Shown: positions 15,483 through 24,569, counted from the first letter of the stretch. The stretch is DNA of 53,894 bases from Thermoproteaceae archaeon (GCA_015521775.1 WANN01000032.1:1-53894); one strand, 5' to 3'. Numbers and translations are program-made. The notes: generated by a model from the letters alone, not told the origin.

Positions 15483-18400
15483 TAAAAAGCGTCCTCGTAT
15501 TGGGGAGCGGGGCCATAAAGGTAGCCGAGGCAGCGGAGTTCGACTACTCTGGGTCGCAGGCGCTTAAGGCGTTCCGGGAGGAAGGCATAGGCACGGTGCT
15601 GATGAATCCCAACGTGGCCACAATACAGACGTCCAAGGTGCTTGCCGACAGGGTCTACTTCCTCCCCTTGTCCCCGGAATTCGCCGAGCTCGTTATCGAG
15701 AGGGAGAGACCCGACGCCATAGTGTGCGGCTTTGGGGGCCAGACAGCCCTCTCGCTCTGCGTCGAGCTCAACGATAGAGGGGTACTCGACAGGTACGGGG
15801 TGGAGGTGCTTGGGACACCCATAGAGGGCATCAGGACCGCGCTTTCTAGGGACCGTTTTAGGAAAGCCATGGAGAAGGCCGGCATACCCATGCCACCCAG
15901 TGTGGCGGCCCGGGATCCTGAGGGGGCCCTTGAGGCGGCCCTGTCCATGGGCTTCCCTGTCATGGTGAGGGTCAGCTTCAATCTGGGCGGTGCGGGCGCC
16001 TTTGTGGCATACAGTAGGGAGGAGCTCCAGTCGAGGATCTACAAGGCGTTTGCCCAGTCGAGCATAAAGGAGGTACTTGTGGAGAAGTACCTCGACGGGT
16101 GGAAGGAGGTCGAGTTCGAGGTTGTGAGGGATGCACATGGCAACAAGGCCGCCGTGGTGTGCATGGAGAACGTGGACCCCATGGGGATCCACACGGGCGA
16201 CTCAATAGTGGTTGCACCATGCCAGACGCTTACCGACGAGGAGTACCAATGGGGCCGCGTCCTCTCTATGGGTGTGGCGGACGCCATAGGGCTGGTCGGC
16301 GAGGGCAACGTGCAGTTGGCGGTGAACTATGGTGGGCCCGAACAGTACGTAATTGAGACGAATCCGCGTATGTCGAGGTCGAGCGCGTTGGCCAGCAAGG
16401 CGTCTGGCTATCCCCTCGCCTATATAGCTGCGAAGCTGGCCCTTGGCTACAGGCTCGACGAGGTAGTGAACCAGGTGACGCGCCGCACCGTGGCCGCGTT
16501 TGAGCCAAGCCTAGACTACATAGTGGTCAAGCATCCCCGCTGGGAAAACGACAGGTTCGGCATCAGGGAGGGGCTGGGCCCCGAGATGATGTCCATAGGG
16601 GAGGTCATGGGCATCGGGAGGACGTTGGAGGAGGCGTGGCAGAAGGCGATCAGGATGCTAGACATAGGGGAGCCCGGCCTTGTGGGCGGCCGCATGTACC
16701 AATCGGCGTCCAAGGAACGCGCGTTGGAGGCATTACGCGGACGCGAGCCGTATTGGCCCATATACGCTGCGAGGGCCATGGAGCTCGGAGTAACGGTTGA
16801 CGAGATACATAGCATCACCAAGGTGGACAGATTCTTCCTCAACGCCATCAAGAGGGTGGTGGACCTTTACATGGCGCTGCGTAGCAACGGCCAAAGGGAG
16901 GACCTCATAGAGGAGGCGCTTGTGCTTGGCTTTACACGTGACCAGATATCGGAAATCATAGGCAACTCCAATACCAGTAGGATGCCGGCAATAAAAAGGA
17001 TAGACACGCTTGCGGGGGAGTGGGAGGCCTCGACGAACTACCTGTACATGTCGTACGGCGGTGAGTACGACGACGTGGTCCCAGGCACAGACTTTCTGGT
17101 GGTAGGCGCCGGGGTGTTCAGGATTGGGGTCAGCGTAGAGTTCGACTGGTCCACTGTCAACATGGCGCTGTCCCTCAAGAGGAGGGGGTATAGGGTGGCC
17201 ATACTCAACTACAACCCAGAAACCGTTTCAACGGACTGGGACCTGGTGGACCGCCTATACTTCGACGAAATTTCCCTGGAAAGGATTGTGGATATATTCG
17301 TGAAGGAGGGGGGACCCACAGTGATATTGTATGCGGGCGGGCAGATCGGCCAGAGGCTTTACACCTTGTTGGAGCAGAGGGGCGTCAGGATTGGGGGTAC
17401 AAGGGCCAGGTCAGTTGACGTAGGCGAGAGCAGGAACAGCTTCTCAGCGTTCCTGGACGAGCTGGGCATACCTCAGCCCGAGTGGTACTACGCCAAGGAT
17501 ATGGGCGAGGCAATAAAGTTGGCGGAGTCCATGGGGTACCCGGTCCTAGTAAGGCCCAGCTACGTGCTGGGGGGGACGTACATGGCTGTGGCCTACAACG
17601 AGGCCCAGCTAGTGGACTTTCTAAGGAGGGCTGCAATAGTGGGCGAGAGGTACCCGGTCGTCGTGTCCAGGTACATGCCGTGGGGAATAGAGGCCGAGAT
17701 AGACGCTGTGTCGGACGGAAGGGCGCTGGTGGCCACGCCTATAGAACATGTGGAACCGCCCGGCGTTCACAGCGGCGATTCCACCATGGTGCTCCCTCCA
17801 AGGAAATTGACGAGGTCGCAGCTGGGGAAGATGCTTGAGATCACCCACGTGATAGCCAGGGAGCTGGAGGTTAAGGGGCCCCTAAATGTCCAGTTCATAG
17901 TGGCAGACGACGTGTACGTGGTGGAGGCCAACCTCAGGGTCAGCCGCTCCATGCCCCTCGTCAGCAAGGCGACCGGAGTCAACTACATGGACCTGGTGGC
18001 GGACGTGCTGACCGAGGAAAGGCTCAAGGTCGACGACGACCTCGTAGTTCTGACGCCGGGCAGGTGGTGGGTCAAGTCGCCTCAGTTTTCCTGGAGCCGC
18101 CTAAGGGGGGCCTATCCCCGCCTCGGCCCAGTCATGTACAGCACGGGGGAGGTGGCGTCATTCAGCTCCGATTTCCACGATGCGCTGCTTAAAAGTTGGC
18201 TTTCCGCTACCCCGAACAGGATACCACGTAGAAACGCCCTGGTGTATACGTATGACGACGCATATAAGAAGGATATAGAGAAGGTTAGGTCCGCGTTGGG
18301 GTACCTCGACGTGATGGACCCGGAAAGCGTGGGCATGGACAGGCTGATCGACGCGTTGAAGGGCGGCCGCATAGACATAGTGATCACCGCTGGGGACACC

Positions 18401-18532
18401 CCGGACATGGACTACCGTATACGGAGGATCTCGGCAGACACATCAACGCCCCTCGTGCTTCACCCGTCCCTCGCCATGGAGCTTGCCGAGGCTTTCAGAA
18501 AAGGGCTAAAGATGCATGTGGAGCCCTGGTAA
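15479..18532 (+). CDS. carB: Carbamoyl-phosphate synthase large subunit
   Basis: Synthetase subunit of 1017 residues with two homologous ATP-grasp halves. Half 1 starts VLVLGSGAIKVAEAAEFDYSG and has ETNPRMSRSSALASKASGYP; half 2 begins near residue 535 with VGAGVFRIGVSVEFDWSTVN and has VVEANLRVSRSMPLVSKATG. The C-terminal MGS-like allosteric domain, from about residue 915, is short (family length about 1070). In both halves the usual PIxIGQ and GPxRIGQ glycine loops are altered (GAIKVAEA, VFRIGVS). It forms an ATGA-coupled operon with carA. Function is not in doubt. Confidence 0.97.
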   Translation: MIKSVLVLGSGAIKVAEAAEFDYSGSQALKAFREEGIGTVLMNPNVATIQTSKVLADRVYFLPLSPEFAELVIERERPDAIVCGFGGQTALSLCVELNDRGVLDRYGVEVLGTPIEGIRTALSRDRFRKAMEKAGIPMPPSVAARDPEGALEAALSMGFPVMVRVSFNLGGAGAFVAYSREELQSRIYKAFAQSSIKEVLVEKYLDGWKEVEFEVVRDAHGNKAAVVCMENVDPMGIHTGDSIVVAPCQTLTDEEYQWGRVLSMGVADAIGLVGEGNVQLAVNYGGPEQYVIETNPRMSRSSALASKASGYPLAYIAAKLALGYRLDEVVNQVTRRTVAAFEPSLDYIVVKHPRWENDRFGIREGLGPEMMSIGEVMGIGRTLEEAWQKAIRMLDIGEPGLVGGRMYQSASKERALEALRGREPYWPIYAARAMELGVTVDEIHSITKVDRFFLNAIKRVVDLYMALRSNGQREDLIEEALVLGFTRDQISEIIGNSNTSRMPAIKRIDTLAGEWEASTNYLYMSYGGEYDDVVPGTDFLVVGAGVFRIGVSVEFDWSTVNMALSLKRRGYRVAILNYNPETVSTDWDLVDRLYFDEISLERIVDIFVKEGGPTVILYAGGQIGQRLYTLLEQRGVRIGGTRARSVDVGESRNSFSAFLDELGIPQPEWYYAKDMGEAIKLAESMGYPVLVRPSYVLGGTYMAVAYNEAQLVDFLRRAAIVGERYPVVVSRYMPWGIEAEIDAVSDGRALVATPIEHVEPPGVHSGDSTMVLPPRKLTRSQLGKMLEITHVIARELEVKGPLNVQFIVADDVYVVEANLRVSRSMPLVSKATGVNYMDLVADVLTEERLKVDDDLVVLTPGRWWVKSPQFSWSRLRGAYPRLGPVMYSTGEVASFSSDFHDALLKSWLSATPNRIPRRNALVYTYDDAYKKDIEKVRSALGYLDVMDPESVGMDRLIDALKGGRIDIVITAGDTPDMDYRIRRISADTSTPLVLHPSLAMELAEAFRKGLKMHVEPW

Positions 18533-18683
18533 CCGCCATGCTGGGCCTAGGACCCGGCGACGCTTGTTGGGCCGGCCCGATCAACAACTGTGGCCGTCGG
18601 TAGCCCCATAGCCCGCCTCAGGGCAACGCAGTGCGCCGTCAATACGCAGTTCCATGTGGGCAGCCTCGCCGGCAGCTACACAG

Positions 18684-18728
18684 AGAAATTTGGAAAAACT
18701 TGGTGAAATTTCCCGAAATTCTGTTTAA
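18684..18728 (+). promoter_or_regulatory. Phased GAAATTT repeats and TATA box upstream of the redox operon
   Basis: GAAATTT at 18684, GAAATTT at 18705 and GAAATTC at 18715 are spaced 21 and 10 bases, two and one helical turns, so they face the same side of the DNA. They run directly into the TATA element GTTTAAC (about 18722-18728), itself 25 bases before the start codon at 18750. This is a good candidate binding site for an activator or repressor. Confidence 0.5.
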
Positions 18729-18749
18729 CCCGGAACGCACGGATAACGC

Positions 18750-19310
18750 ATGAAGGTGGCGGTGGCAGTAGCGCTGGTGCTGGTGGCTATACTTGCAGTC
18801 ATGATGATGGGCATGATCATGGGGGGAAACGCAGACGAAGCGCCGATGAGTCCGGAGGGGGGAGATGTAAGGGAGATGGGGCAGGTTGGGTACATGGTCG
18901 GCCAATTCGCCCCCTCCTTCACTGTGACCACGATAAGCGGTGAAGCCGTGTCGCTTTCCGACTTCCGCGGAAAATACGTGGCCGTCTGGTTCATGGTTCC
19001 CCAGGGTTGCCCCATATGCGTCTCCCAGGCTAGGGAACTCAAGAAGCTCCAAATGGATCTCGGCGACAGGCTGGTGGTCATCGCCATAACTTTATTGGAC
19101 TACAAGGGTGTCGAAGAAGACCTAAGGAGCTTCATGGAGTCAAACGGCCTGCCTAAATGGTTGTACGCGGTGGACCGCATGGGCCTCGGCGTTAAGTACA
19201 ACATCATAGAAATGGGGGTAGTGCTTGTGGATCCAAGCGGAAGGATAATATACCGGGGAATCCCCAGCGCGTCGTACGAGGACATGTCGTCCGCCATACG
19301 TTCCGCATAA
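18750..19310 (+). CDS. Membrane-anchored thioredoxin-fold protein (redoxin/TlpA-like)
   Basis: 186 residues. One N-terminal hydrophobic segment (residues 3-25) acts as an anchor or signal; the thioredoxin fold follows from about residue 48: APSFTVTTISGEAVSLSDFRGKYVAVWF, then the redox pair in QGCPICVSQ (CPIC). Spacing fits the AhpC/TSA-redoxin family, and the C-P-I-C pair suggests a thiol oxidoreductase outside the membrane rather than a one-cysteine peroxidase. It heads a three-gene operon with CcdA and thioredoxin, which would supply electrons from the cytoplasm. Confidence 0.88.
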   Translation: MKVAVAVALVLVAILAVMMMGMIMGGNADEAPMSPEGGDVREMGQVGYMVGQFAPSFTVTTISGEAVSLSDFRGKYVAVWFMVPQGCPICVSQARELKKLQMDLGDRLVVIAITLLDYKGVEEDLRSFMESNGLPKWLYAVDRMGLGVKYNIIEMGVVLVDPSGRIIYRGIPSASYEDMSSAIRSA

Positions 19311-19314
19311 CGGA

Positions 19315-20010
19315 ATGCCGACAGACCCGACATTACTTGTGTTTTCCCTGACGGCGGGCGCTGTGGCCTTCATCAATCCGTGCGGCATAGCGGTTTTACC
19401 AGCATACGTCTCGTATTTCATAGGCTCCGCCCAGCAGGTAGGCGGGTCATGGACAAGGGCGCTCATCAAGGGGGTCCTCCTGGGCCTCATATCCACGACG
19501 GGCTTCATGTTGGTGTTCGGCGCAGCGGGTATAGCGATATCCGCCATCGGCGCATGGATGTTAAGATACGTGCCGTGGATGGCCGCCGCCGTGGGTCTCG
19601 CCATTGTGGGTCTTGGGGCACTCCTGCTTCTGGGAAGGGCTCCCACCATAGGCGTCAAGGTGGACTTGGCGAGCCGCATTTCTTCCAAGGGGCCACGGTC
19701 ATTTCTCCTGTTTGGGATAGCGTACGCTGTGGCCTCGCTCAGCTGTACGTCGCCCATATTCATTTACGTGACGCTTCAAGCAGCCTCGCTGGGGTCCCTT
19801 GAAGGGGCGGTGGCCACGGTGGCCTCCTACGTGATTGGGATGGGCGCAATGATGACATTGTTCTCGACGCTCCTCGTTATGGGGAGCAGAAAATTGCTTC
19901 AACACACGTATAACGCCATGCCCGTGATCAAGAGGATCGCCGGGCTCATCGTGATGGCCGCGGGGCTATATATAATGTACTTCCAGCTGGTTTTGGGAGG
20001 AGTAATATGA
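19315..20010 (+). CDS. ccdA: CcdA/DsbD-type transmembrane thiol transporter
   Basis: 231 residues, about six membrane helices. The two conserved cysteine motifs of CcdA are present: AFINPCGIAVLPAYVSYF in the first helix and ASLSCTSPIFIYVT in the fourth. The protein moves reducing equivalents from cytoplasmic thioredoxin across the membrane to extracytoplasmic thioredoxin-fold proteins. It starts four bases after the preceding stop and overlaps the thioredoxin gene by four bases, so all partners of the relay are encoded together. Confidence 0.95.
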   Translation: MPTDPTLLVFSLTAGAVAFINPCGIAVLPAYVSYFIGSAQQVGGSWTRALIKGVLLGLISTTGFMLVFGAAGIAISAIGAWMLRYVPWMAAAVGLAIVGLGALLLLGRAPTIGVKVDLASRISSKGPRSFLLFGIAYAVASLSCTSPIFIYVTLQAASLGSLEGAVATVASYVIGMGAMMTLFSTLLVMGSRKLLQHTYNAMPVIKRIAGLIVMAAGLYIMYFQLVLGGVI

Positions 20011-20324
20011 GCGTGCCCCAGGAATTAAGGGAGGTAGAGGACGCCGTGAAGGACGGCGTCACAACGGTGATACTGTTCACAGCCCCATGGTGCAAGCCAT
20101 GCGAGGAGGCATATCACGCGCTCTCCGAGATAACGGACATGTCGGCCGAGGTCAAGGTATATGTGATAGACCTGTCCAAATACCCAGAGGCTGCAATCAA
20201 ATACTCTGTGATAAACGTGCCGACGCTGATAGTGTTTAAAGGTGGAAAACCTATAACGCGTAAGGTAGGCGTAATGCGCGGCGAGGAGTTGCGCTCGCTG
20301 ATATCCCCCGGTTCCGGGAAGTAG
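20007..20324 (+). CDS. Thioredoxin
   Basis: 105-residue cytoplasmic thioredoxin with active site APWCKPCEEA and the cis-proline loop NVPTLIVFKGGK. No signal peptide. Its ATG overlaps the ccdA stop. The likely role is reducing CcdA, and through it the anchored thioredoxin-fold protein. Downstream, 20325-20558 shows no convincing gene: a minus-strand frame (20367-20738) has a protein-like stretch but no promoter or family features. Confidence 0.93.
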   Translation: MSVPQELREVEDAVKDGVTTVILFTAPWCKPCEEAYHALSEITDMSAEVKVYVIDLSKYPEAAIKYSVINVPTLIVFKGGKPITRKVGVMRGEELRSLISPGSGK

Positions 20325-20559
20325 ATGGCGCAGACTGCAAGCAAATGGTCCGAAGCGTGTTACAGTTCACGGCGCGGTCACCCAGATGAACGCCGTGCCC
20401 ATGGCCTTGGCGCCCGTAATCATTAAGGGACAGCTGTCCATCGGCGGCTCCCCATGTCCGAGCGTGAAAGGTAGACGAAGGAACAGCATATGGCCATTCG
20501 CCTCACCCAGACGTGCGGATAGCCTGCAACACCGAAGACTAAACTTAGGCCACGCACAA

Positions 20560-20568
20560 CTTAAATAG
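20560..20568 (+). promoter_or_regulatory. TATA box of the split tRNA-Gly 3' fragment
   Basis: CTTAAATAG, centred about 26 bases upstream of 20591, the exact base at which the leader's pairing with the 5' fragment begins. This places the transcription start at the leader, not at any acceptor-stem sequence. Confidence 0.75.
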
Positions 20569-20590
20569 AGCAGTGTTGCAGTATGCATAG

Positions 20591-20688
20591 CGCTCCGCAT
20601 CCGCCACTGAGGCGGGCCTTCCAAGCCCGTGAACCCGGCCGGCGCTGGCGAGGCGCCGGGGGAAGTTCGAATCCCGGCCGCCGCACCA
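20591..20688 (+). tRNA. Split tRNA-Gly(UCC), 3' fragment with leader and a T-arm intron
   Basis: Layout: leader 20591-20611; nucleotide 26 at 20612; anticodon arm CGGGC-CUUCCAA-GCCCG (anticodon UCC); variable UGAAC; T-stem start CCGG; 26-nt intron 20639-20664; G53 and T-loop UUCGAAU; CCCGG; acceptor strand CCGCCGC; A73 and encoded CCA. No acceptor 5' strand GCGGCGG or D-arm exists upstream or downstream nearby. The leader bases 20591-20605 pair without gaps with the trailer of the fragment at 27810. Joining after U25 leaves bulges AU^A and AG^G around a three-pair helix plus one mismatch, a relaxed bulge-helix-bulge. Confidence 0.92.
20639..20664 (+). other. T-arm intron in the split tRNA-Gly, between positions 52 and 53
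   Basis: 26 bases. CGGCGC (20640-20645) and GCGCCG (20653-20658) form an internal stem; ACCC of the exon pairs with GGGG before the 3' site (three pairs plus one mismatch); bulges GG^C and AA^G give cuts after their second bases. Removal restores the perfect T-stem CCGGG/CCCGG. Confidence 0.85.
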
Positions 20689-20909
20689 GCCCTCTTCCTA
20701 ATGATCATCACTACACCCTGTAACTGTCCCGGTACCATGGCGCCGTGTTACTTCGATTCGGCCACGCGTCCCGACAAGCCGTCAGCTCAGTCCCGTCGTA
20801 AACGCTGGACAGCCATATCTATGTGTTTCAGGCCGCCGTGTTATGTCGGCCCAGGTGGGGACGTTCACGTGCAAGCAAAACTATTAATATGGCGTTGTGG
20901 CGTTTGGGC

Positions 20910-21626
20910 ATGCTTAGACATTACAGGAGATCGGTTGCACCATGGTGGTGGCCCATTGCGAGGAAGGAGGCCGTTTGGACTGTGAAAGTGGGTCCCGGCC
21001 CCCACTCGGCCCACAAGTCGATTCCCCTGGCTATACTTGTCAGGGATGTCTTGAGGTATGCCAAAACTATGCGAGAGGCCCGTAGGATTATTGCGGCTGG
21101 CCATATAAGGGTGGATGGCGTCCCTAGGAAGGACTACAAGTTTCCGGTTGGGCTCATGGACGTCATAGAGATATCGGCAACAGGCGAGTACTATAGGATG
21201 CTCCCCCACCCCTCTAGGCACCTTTGGCCCTTGGAGATCTCTGAGTCTGAGGCGTCGATTAAGCCTCTACGCGTCGAGGGTAAGACCATGGTGAAGGGCG
21301 GCAACGTGCAGCTGCACTTTCACGACGGGAAGAACATGCTGGTACCCGTCGAAGAAGCACGGAAGTACTCTACTCTCGACGTGGTTTTGTACAGTTTGGG
21401 CGAAAGGGACGTGATACTCCACGTGCCCATGCAGCTGGGCGTCTACGCACTTATAGTTGACGGCCATAATGTGGGTCGACACGGCAAGATAGCCGACATC
21501 GTGCGTACAATTAGGAGGCGCCAGTCCATAGCCGTGTTAAGTACGGATGGCCAGCAGACTAGGACAGTGATGGACTACGTGTTTCCAATAGGCAAGGAAA
21601 GCCCGGCAATAAAGATATTCCAATGA
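20910..21626 (+). CDS. rps4e: 30S ribosomal protein S4e (eS4)
   Basis: Archaeal/eukaryotic-type small-subunit protein, 238 residues. Motifs: APWWWPIARKEAVW, GPGPHSAHKSIPLAILVRD, an S4-like RNA-binding stretch ARRIIAAGHIRVDGVPRKDY, and the C-terminal KOW-like segment. The TATA box CTATTAATATGG (about 20880-20891) fits the ATG at 20910; the frame upstream to 20823 is ignored. The stop overlaps the L5 start (ATGA). Confidence 0.95.
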   Translation: MLRHYRRSVAPWWWPIARKEAVWTVKVGPGPHSAHKSIPLAILVRDVLRYAKTMREARRIIAAGHIRVDGVPRKDYKFPVGLMDVIEISATGEYYRMLPHPSRHLWPLEISESEASIKPLRVEGKTMVKGGNVQLHFHDGKNMLVPVEEARKYSTLDVVLYSLGERDVILHVPMQLGVYALIVDGHNVGRHGKIADIVRTIRRRQSIAVLSTDGQQTRTVMDYVFPIGKESPAIKIFQ

Positions 21627-22180
21627 GCGGCGGGGCGAAAAACTGGAAAGAGCTGGTGTTGATAAAGGAAGGGGACAACCCGATGAGACGCATATATATA
21701 GACAAGGTCGTTGTAAATATCGGCGTTGGCCAGGCTGGGGAAAGGCTTGAGAAGGCCGCATTCGTGCTGGAGCAGCTGACTGGCCAGAAGCCGTCATATA
21801 GGAAGGCTAAGAGGAGCATCAAGGAATGGGGGGTAAGGAAGGGGGAGCCCATAGGCGTCGCGGTTACGCTGAGGAGACAGAGGGCGGTGGACTTCCTCTT
21901 CAAAGCGTTGACCGCCGTGGGCAACAGAGTGAGGCTTTCTAGCTTTGATGAGCTAGGCAATGTGTGCTTCGGCGTAAAGGAGCACGTGCTTATACCTGGG
22001 GTTAAGTACGACCCGGCCATAGGTATCTGGGGCATGGACGTCTGTGTGCGCTTGGCGAGGCCCGGTCTAAGGGTACAGTATAGGAGGCGCGCGAGGGGCG
22101 TGGTAGGTAAGGCTCAACGGGTCTCCAGGGAGGAAGCTGTAGAGTTCTTTAGGAAAGTGCTCGGGGTGCAGGTGGACTAG
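21623..22180 (+). CDS. rpl5: 50S ribosomal protein L5 (uL5)
   Basis: Large-subunit central protuberance protein contacting 5S rRNA. 185 residues with the family features DKVVVNIGVGQAGERLEKA, LTGQKPSYRKAKRSI and IPGVKYDPAIGIWGMDV. Four-base overlap with rps4e. The operon pair is followed by an S14 gene with its own promoter. Confidence 0.96.
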   Translation: MSGGAKNWKELVLIKEGDNPMRRIYIDKVVVNIGVGQAGERLEKAAFVLEQLTGQKPSYRKAKRSIKEWGVRKGEPIGVAVTLRRQRAVDFLFKALTAVGNRVRLSSFDELGNVCFGVKEHVLIPGVKYDPAIGIWGMDVCVRLARPGLRVQYRRRARGVVGKAQRVSREEAVEFFRKVLGVQVD

Positions 22181-22271
22181 CGCCAACTGTAAGGGCTCTT
22201 GTGGGTGGACCTCCCCTTGCCGTATGGGCACTGTTAGGAAACATTTTTAATGGTCTTGTCGTGGGGGCGGT

Positions 22272-22436
22272 ATGGGCAAGATTAGGCCGCCACGTGACCG
22301 TAAGTTCGGTAAGCAGAAGGTGATGTGTATTAGATGTGGTACAAGGGAAGCGGTGATCAGGAAATACGGGTTGAACATATGTAGGAGGTGTTTCCGCGAA
22401 ATAGCGCCGGAGTTAGGGTTCAAGAAGTATAGCTAA
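22272..22436 (+). CDS. rps14: 30S ribosomal protein S14 (uS14), zinc-binding form
   Basis: A 54-residue protein, [16 protein letters not shown] at the start and ELGFKKYS at the end. Zinc ligands: CIRC near residues 19-22 and CRRC near residues 37-40, the C+ form of S14. The order after L5 and before S8 matches archaeal ribosomal clusters. The TATA element ATTTTTAATGG (about 22241-22251) precedes the ATG by about 26 bases. Short but unambiguous. Confidence 0.96.
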   Translation: MGKIRPPRDRKFGKQKVMCIRCGTREAVIRKYGLNICRRCFREIAPELGFKKYS

Positions 22437-22530
22437 GGTTAGCTGACGTACATGGCCCTGCCCGCTACGTTTGTGCGGCCTGCGACCACTGACCGTGAAA
22501 ATTTTTAAAGTACGGCTCTCTGCGGAGGCT

Positions 22531-22923
22531 ATGCCCATACTGGATCCGCTTGCCAATGCCCTTGTCACGATAAAGAACGCGGAGGCGAGGGGCAAGAGGG
22601 AGGCGGTTATCTGGCCCTCATCGAAGCTCATACATGCAGTGCTGAGAGTGATGCAGGGGTACGGCTATATTGGCGAGATAGAGTACGTTGACGATGGGAG
22701 GGGCGGCAAATTCGTGGTCAAGCTGTTGGGAAGGATAAACAATGTTGGCGTTATCAAGCCCCGATACTCTGTCGGGTGGCGCGAGATCTCTGAGTGGGAA
22801 CAAAAGTACTTGCCTGCCAGGCAGATAGGCCTACTGATATTGTCCACGTCTAAAGGGGTTATGTCCCATGTGGACGCCAAAGAACAGAAAGTTGGAGGGG
22901 TGTTGCTGGCCTATGTCTACTGA
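22531..22923 (+). CDS. rps8: 30S ribosomal protein S8 (uS8)
   Basis: 130-residue 16S rRNA central-domain binder. Motifs: [20 protein letters not shown] near the N-terminus, [20 protein letters not shown], and the C-terminal [19 protein letters not shown]. The TATA box ATTTTTAAAG (about 22501-22510) fits ATG 22531. The stop overlaps the next gene by 11 bases. L6, which in many archaea follows S8, is absent here. Confidence 0.96.
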   Translation: MPILDPLANALVTIKNAEARGKREAVIWPSSKLIHAVLRVMQGYGYIGEIEYVDDGRGGKFVVKLLGRINNVGVIKPRYSVGWREISEWEQKYLPARQIGLLILSTSKGVMSHVDAKEQKVGGVLLAYVY

Positions 22924-23386
22924 CGTCCCTAGGAGACTGCTTGGGAGGGACCTAAGGAGGCTGTTGAGGCTCCGCCTGAGGATGGAGAGGAGAGAACCGC
23001 GGTGGATGCGCATCGACGAATGGAGGTATAAACGTGTGGAGGGCAAGGGCTGGCGTAGACCAAGGTCGTTGGATAACAAGATAAGGAAGGAGGTCAAGGG
23101 TTATCCTAAGAGGGTCAAGGTCGGCTATGGCAAACCGAGGCTTGTCAGGGGCCTACACCCAAGCGGCTTCGAGGAGGTCATGGTGTACAGGCCTGAGGAC
23201 CTCGAAAAGGTGGACCCCGCCAGGCAGGCCGCGCGCATCGGCGGCTCGGTAGGGCTCAGGAAGCGCGTGGAAATAGTGAGGAAGGCGCGGGAACTGGGCA
23301 TAAGGGTGCTTAACGTGACGGCGGACGTGAAGAGGGTCCTGGAGGGCGAGCGCTCCCCTTCCGGCAGTGAGGCCCAGGGCACCTAG
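22913..23386 (+). CDS. rpl32e: 50S ribosomal protein L32e (eL32)
   Basis: 157 residues, very basic. Family motifs: [21 protein letters not shown] and [20 protein letters not shown]. Start ATG 22913 lies within the end of rps8 (11-base overlap) and gives the expected N-terminus [17 protein letters not shown]; the open frame upstream to 22868 is ignored. Confidence 0.94.
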   Translation: MSTDVPRRLLGRDLRRLLRLRLRMERREPRWMRIDEWRYKRVEGKGWRRPRSLDNKIRKEVKGYPKRVKVGYGKPRLVRGLHPSGFEEVMVYRPEDLEKVDPARQAARIGGSVGLRKRVEIVRKARELGIRVLNVTADVKRVLEGERSPSGSEAQGT

Positions 23387-23509
23387 GCGCTTATAGGCGA
23401 TATCTAGGCCGCTCCTCAAGCCCCGAAAGGCTGCGGGGAGGGCCTGGCCGAGGCTTTGCCGCCTATGTCCCGGGCGGCAAATTAAAAAGCGGTACCCATC
23501 TCCCCATAC

Positions 23510-23941
23510 ATGGTGGACGTGAAGCGTATGGCGGCCGACATATTGGGGGTCGGCATTAGCCGCGTTAGGATAAGCCCCGAGGCGCTTGACAGGCTCGACG
23601 AAGTGGTCACAAAGGACGATGTTAGGAGGCTCATAGAGGAGGGACTCATATGGTCTGCGCCGCCTAAAGGCAACAGTAGGGGCAGGTGGAGAGTTCTCCA
23701 CGAGAAGCGTAGGAAGGGCCGGCGTCGTGGACATGGGAGCAGGAAGGGCAAGAGAATGGACGAGGAGAGGATGTGGGTCTTCAAGGTGCGCTCTATGCGT
23801 AGATACCTAAACGCGTTGAAGAGGGCGGGTCGCCTGGATCCGCCTACGTGGAGGATGCTTTACGGCATGGTGAAGGGGGGATACTTTAGGGACCTGTCAC
23901 ACCTGAAAACATATATAAGCGACAAGAAGCTCGCGAAGTAA
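23510..23941 (+). CDS. rpl19e: 50S ribosomal protein L19e (eL19)
   Basis: 143 residues, strongly basic, with [17 protein letters not shown] and [19 protein letters not shown], the L19e core. Preceded by its own TATA element (AAATTAAAAAGC, about 23479-23490). The 123 bases before it are GC-rich and carry no gene. The L18 gene follows after one base. Confidence 0.95.
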   Translation: MVDVKRMAADILGVGISRVRISPEALDRLDEVVTKDDVRRLIEEGLIWSAPPKGNSRGRWRVLHEKRRKGRRRGHGSRKGKRMDEERMWVFKVRSMRRYLNALKRAGRLDPPTWRMLYGMVKGGYFRDLSHLKTYISDKKLAK

Positions 23942-23942
23942 C

Positions 23943-24569
23943 ATGGCTCGTGGGAGCAGGTACAGGGTTCCCCTGAGGAGGAGGAGGGAGGGCAAGACAA
24001 ATTACTATAAGCGTTTTAGGTTCCTCATTAGTGGGAGACCCCGCCTTGTTGTGAGGAGGACATGTAGACACGTCACCGCTCAGCTGGTCGTCGCGAAGCC
24101 TCATGGAGACGAGACGGTGGCGTTCGCGGGTTCATGGCAGCTTTCCGAGTTCGGCTGGAGGGGGGATTCGAACAATACCCCGGCCGCATACCTGACGGGG
24201 CTCCTACTGGGATATAGGGCGCTTCTCAGGGGATTGAACGAGGCGGTGCTGGACATAGGCCTCCATAGGCCGGTAAAGGGGGCCCGCGTCTTCGCGGTGT
24301 TAAAGGGCGCTGTCGATGCAGGGCTCGAGGTGCCTTACGGCGAGGAGATACTGCCCGAGGAGGAACGCATAAGGGGCGAACACATAGCTCGTTTCGCCGA
24401 ATCTCTGAAGGGCGAGAACGAGGAGGAGTACAGGCGCCGCTTCTCCAAATACCTGGATAAGGGGCTTTCCCCTGAGGGCTTGCCCGAACATTTCGAGGAG
24501 GTTAAGCGCCGCATCATGGAGCATTATTCCAAGCTGCTCGAGGCACGTGCCGAAGCCCCGAGCGTTTAG
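23943..24569 (+). CDS. rpl18: 50S ribosomal protein L18 (uL18)
   Basis: 5S rRNA-binding protein, 208 residues, the long archaeal form. Starts [20 protein letters not shown]; includes [18 protein letters not shown] and [14 protein letters not shown]. The C-terminal extension is acidic and helical. One base separates it from rpl19e. Confidence 0.95.
   Translation: MARGSRYRVPLRRRREGKTNYYKRFRFLISGRPRLVVRRTCRHVTAQLVVAKPHGDETVAFAGSWQLSEFGWRGDSNNTPAAYLTGLLLGYRALLRGLNEAVLDIGLHRPVKGARVFAVLKGAVDAGLEVPYGEEILPEEERIRGEHIARFAESLKGENEEEYRRRFSKYLDKGLSPEGLPEHFEEVKRRIMEHYSKLLEARAEAPSV

Noticed and set aside
20591-20685. Permuted (circularised) tRNA-Gly as an alternative to a split tRNA
   Set aside because: The 5' part is 7.1 kb away with its own TATA box and several genes between, and no acceptor strand GCGGCGG follows the 3' end nearby.
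20703-20712. GTGATGA on the minus strand, a possible C box
   Set aside because: No D box at the right distance and no TATA box upstream, unlike the candidate at 34253.
20367-20738. Minus-strand frame with a protein-like stretch
   Set aside because: It overlaps the split tRNA-Gly 3' fragment, lacks a TATA box at start distance and shows no recognisable motif.
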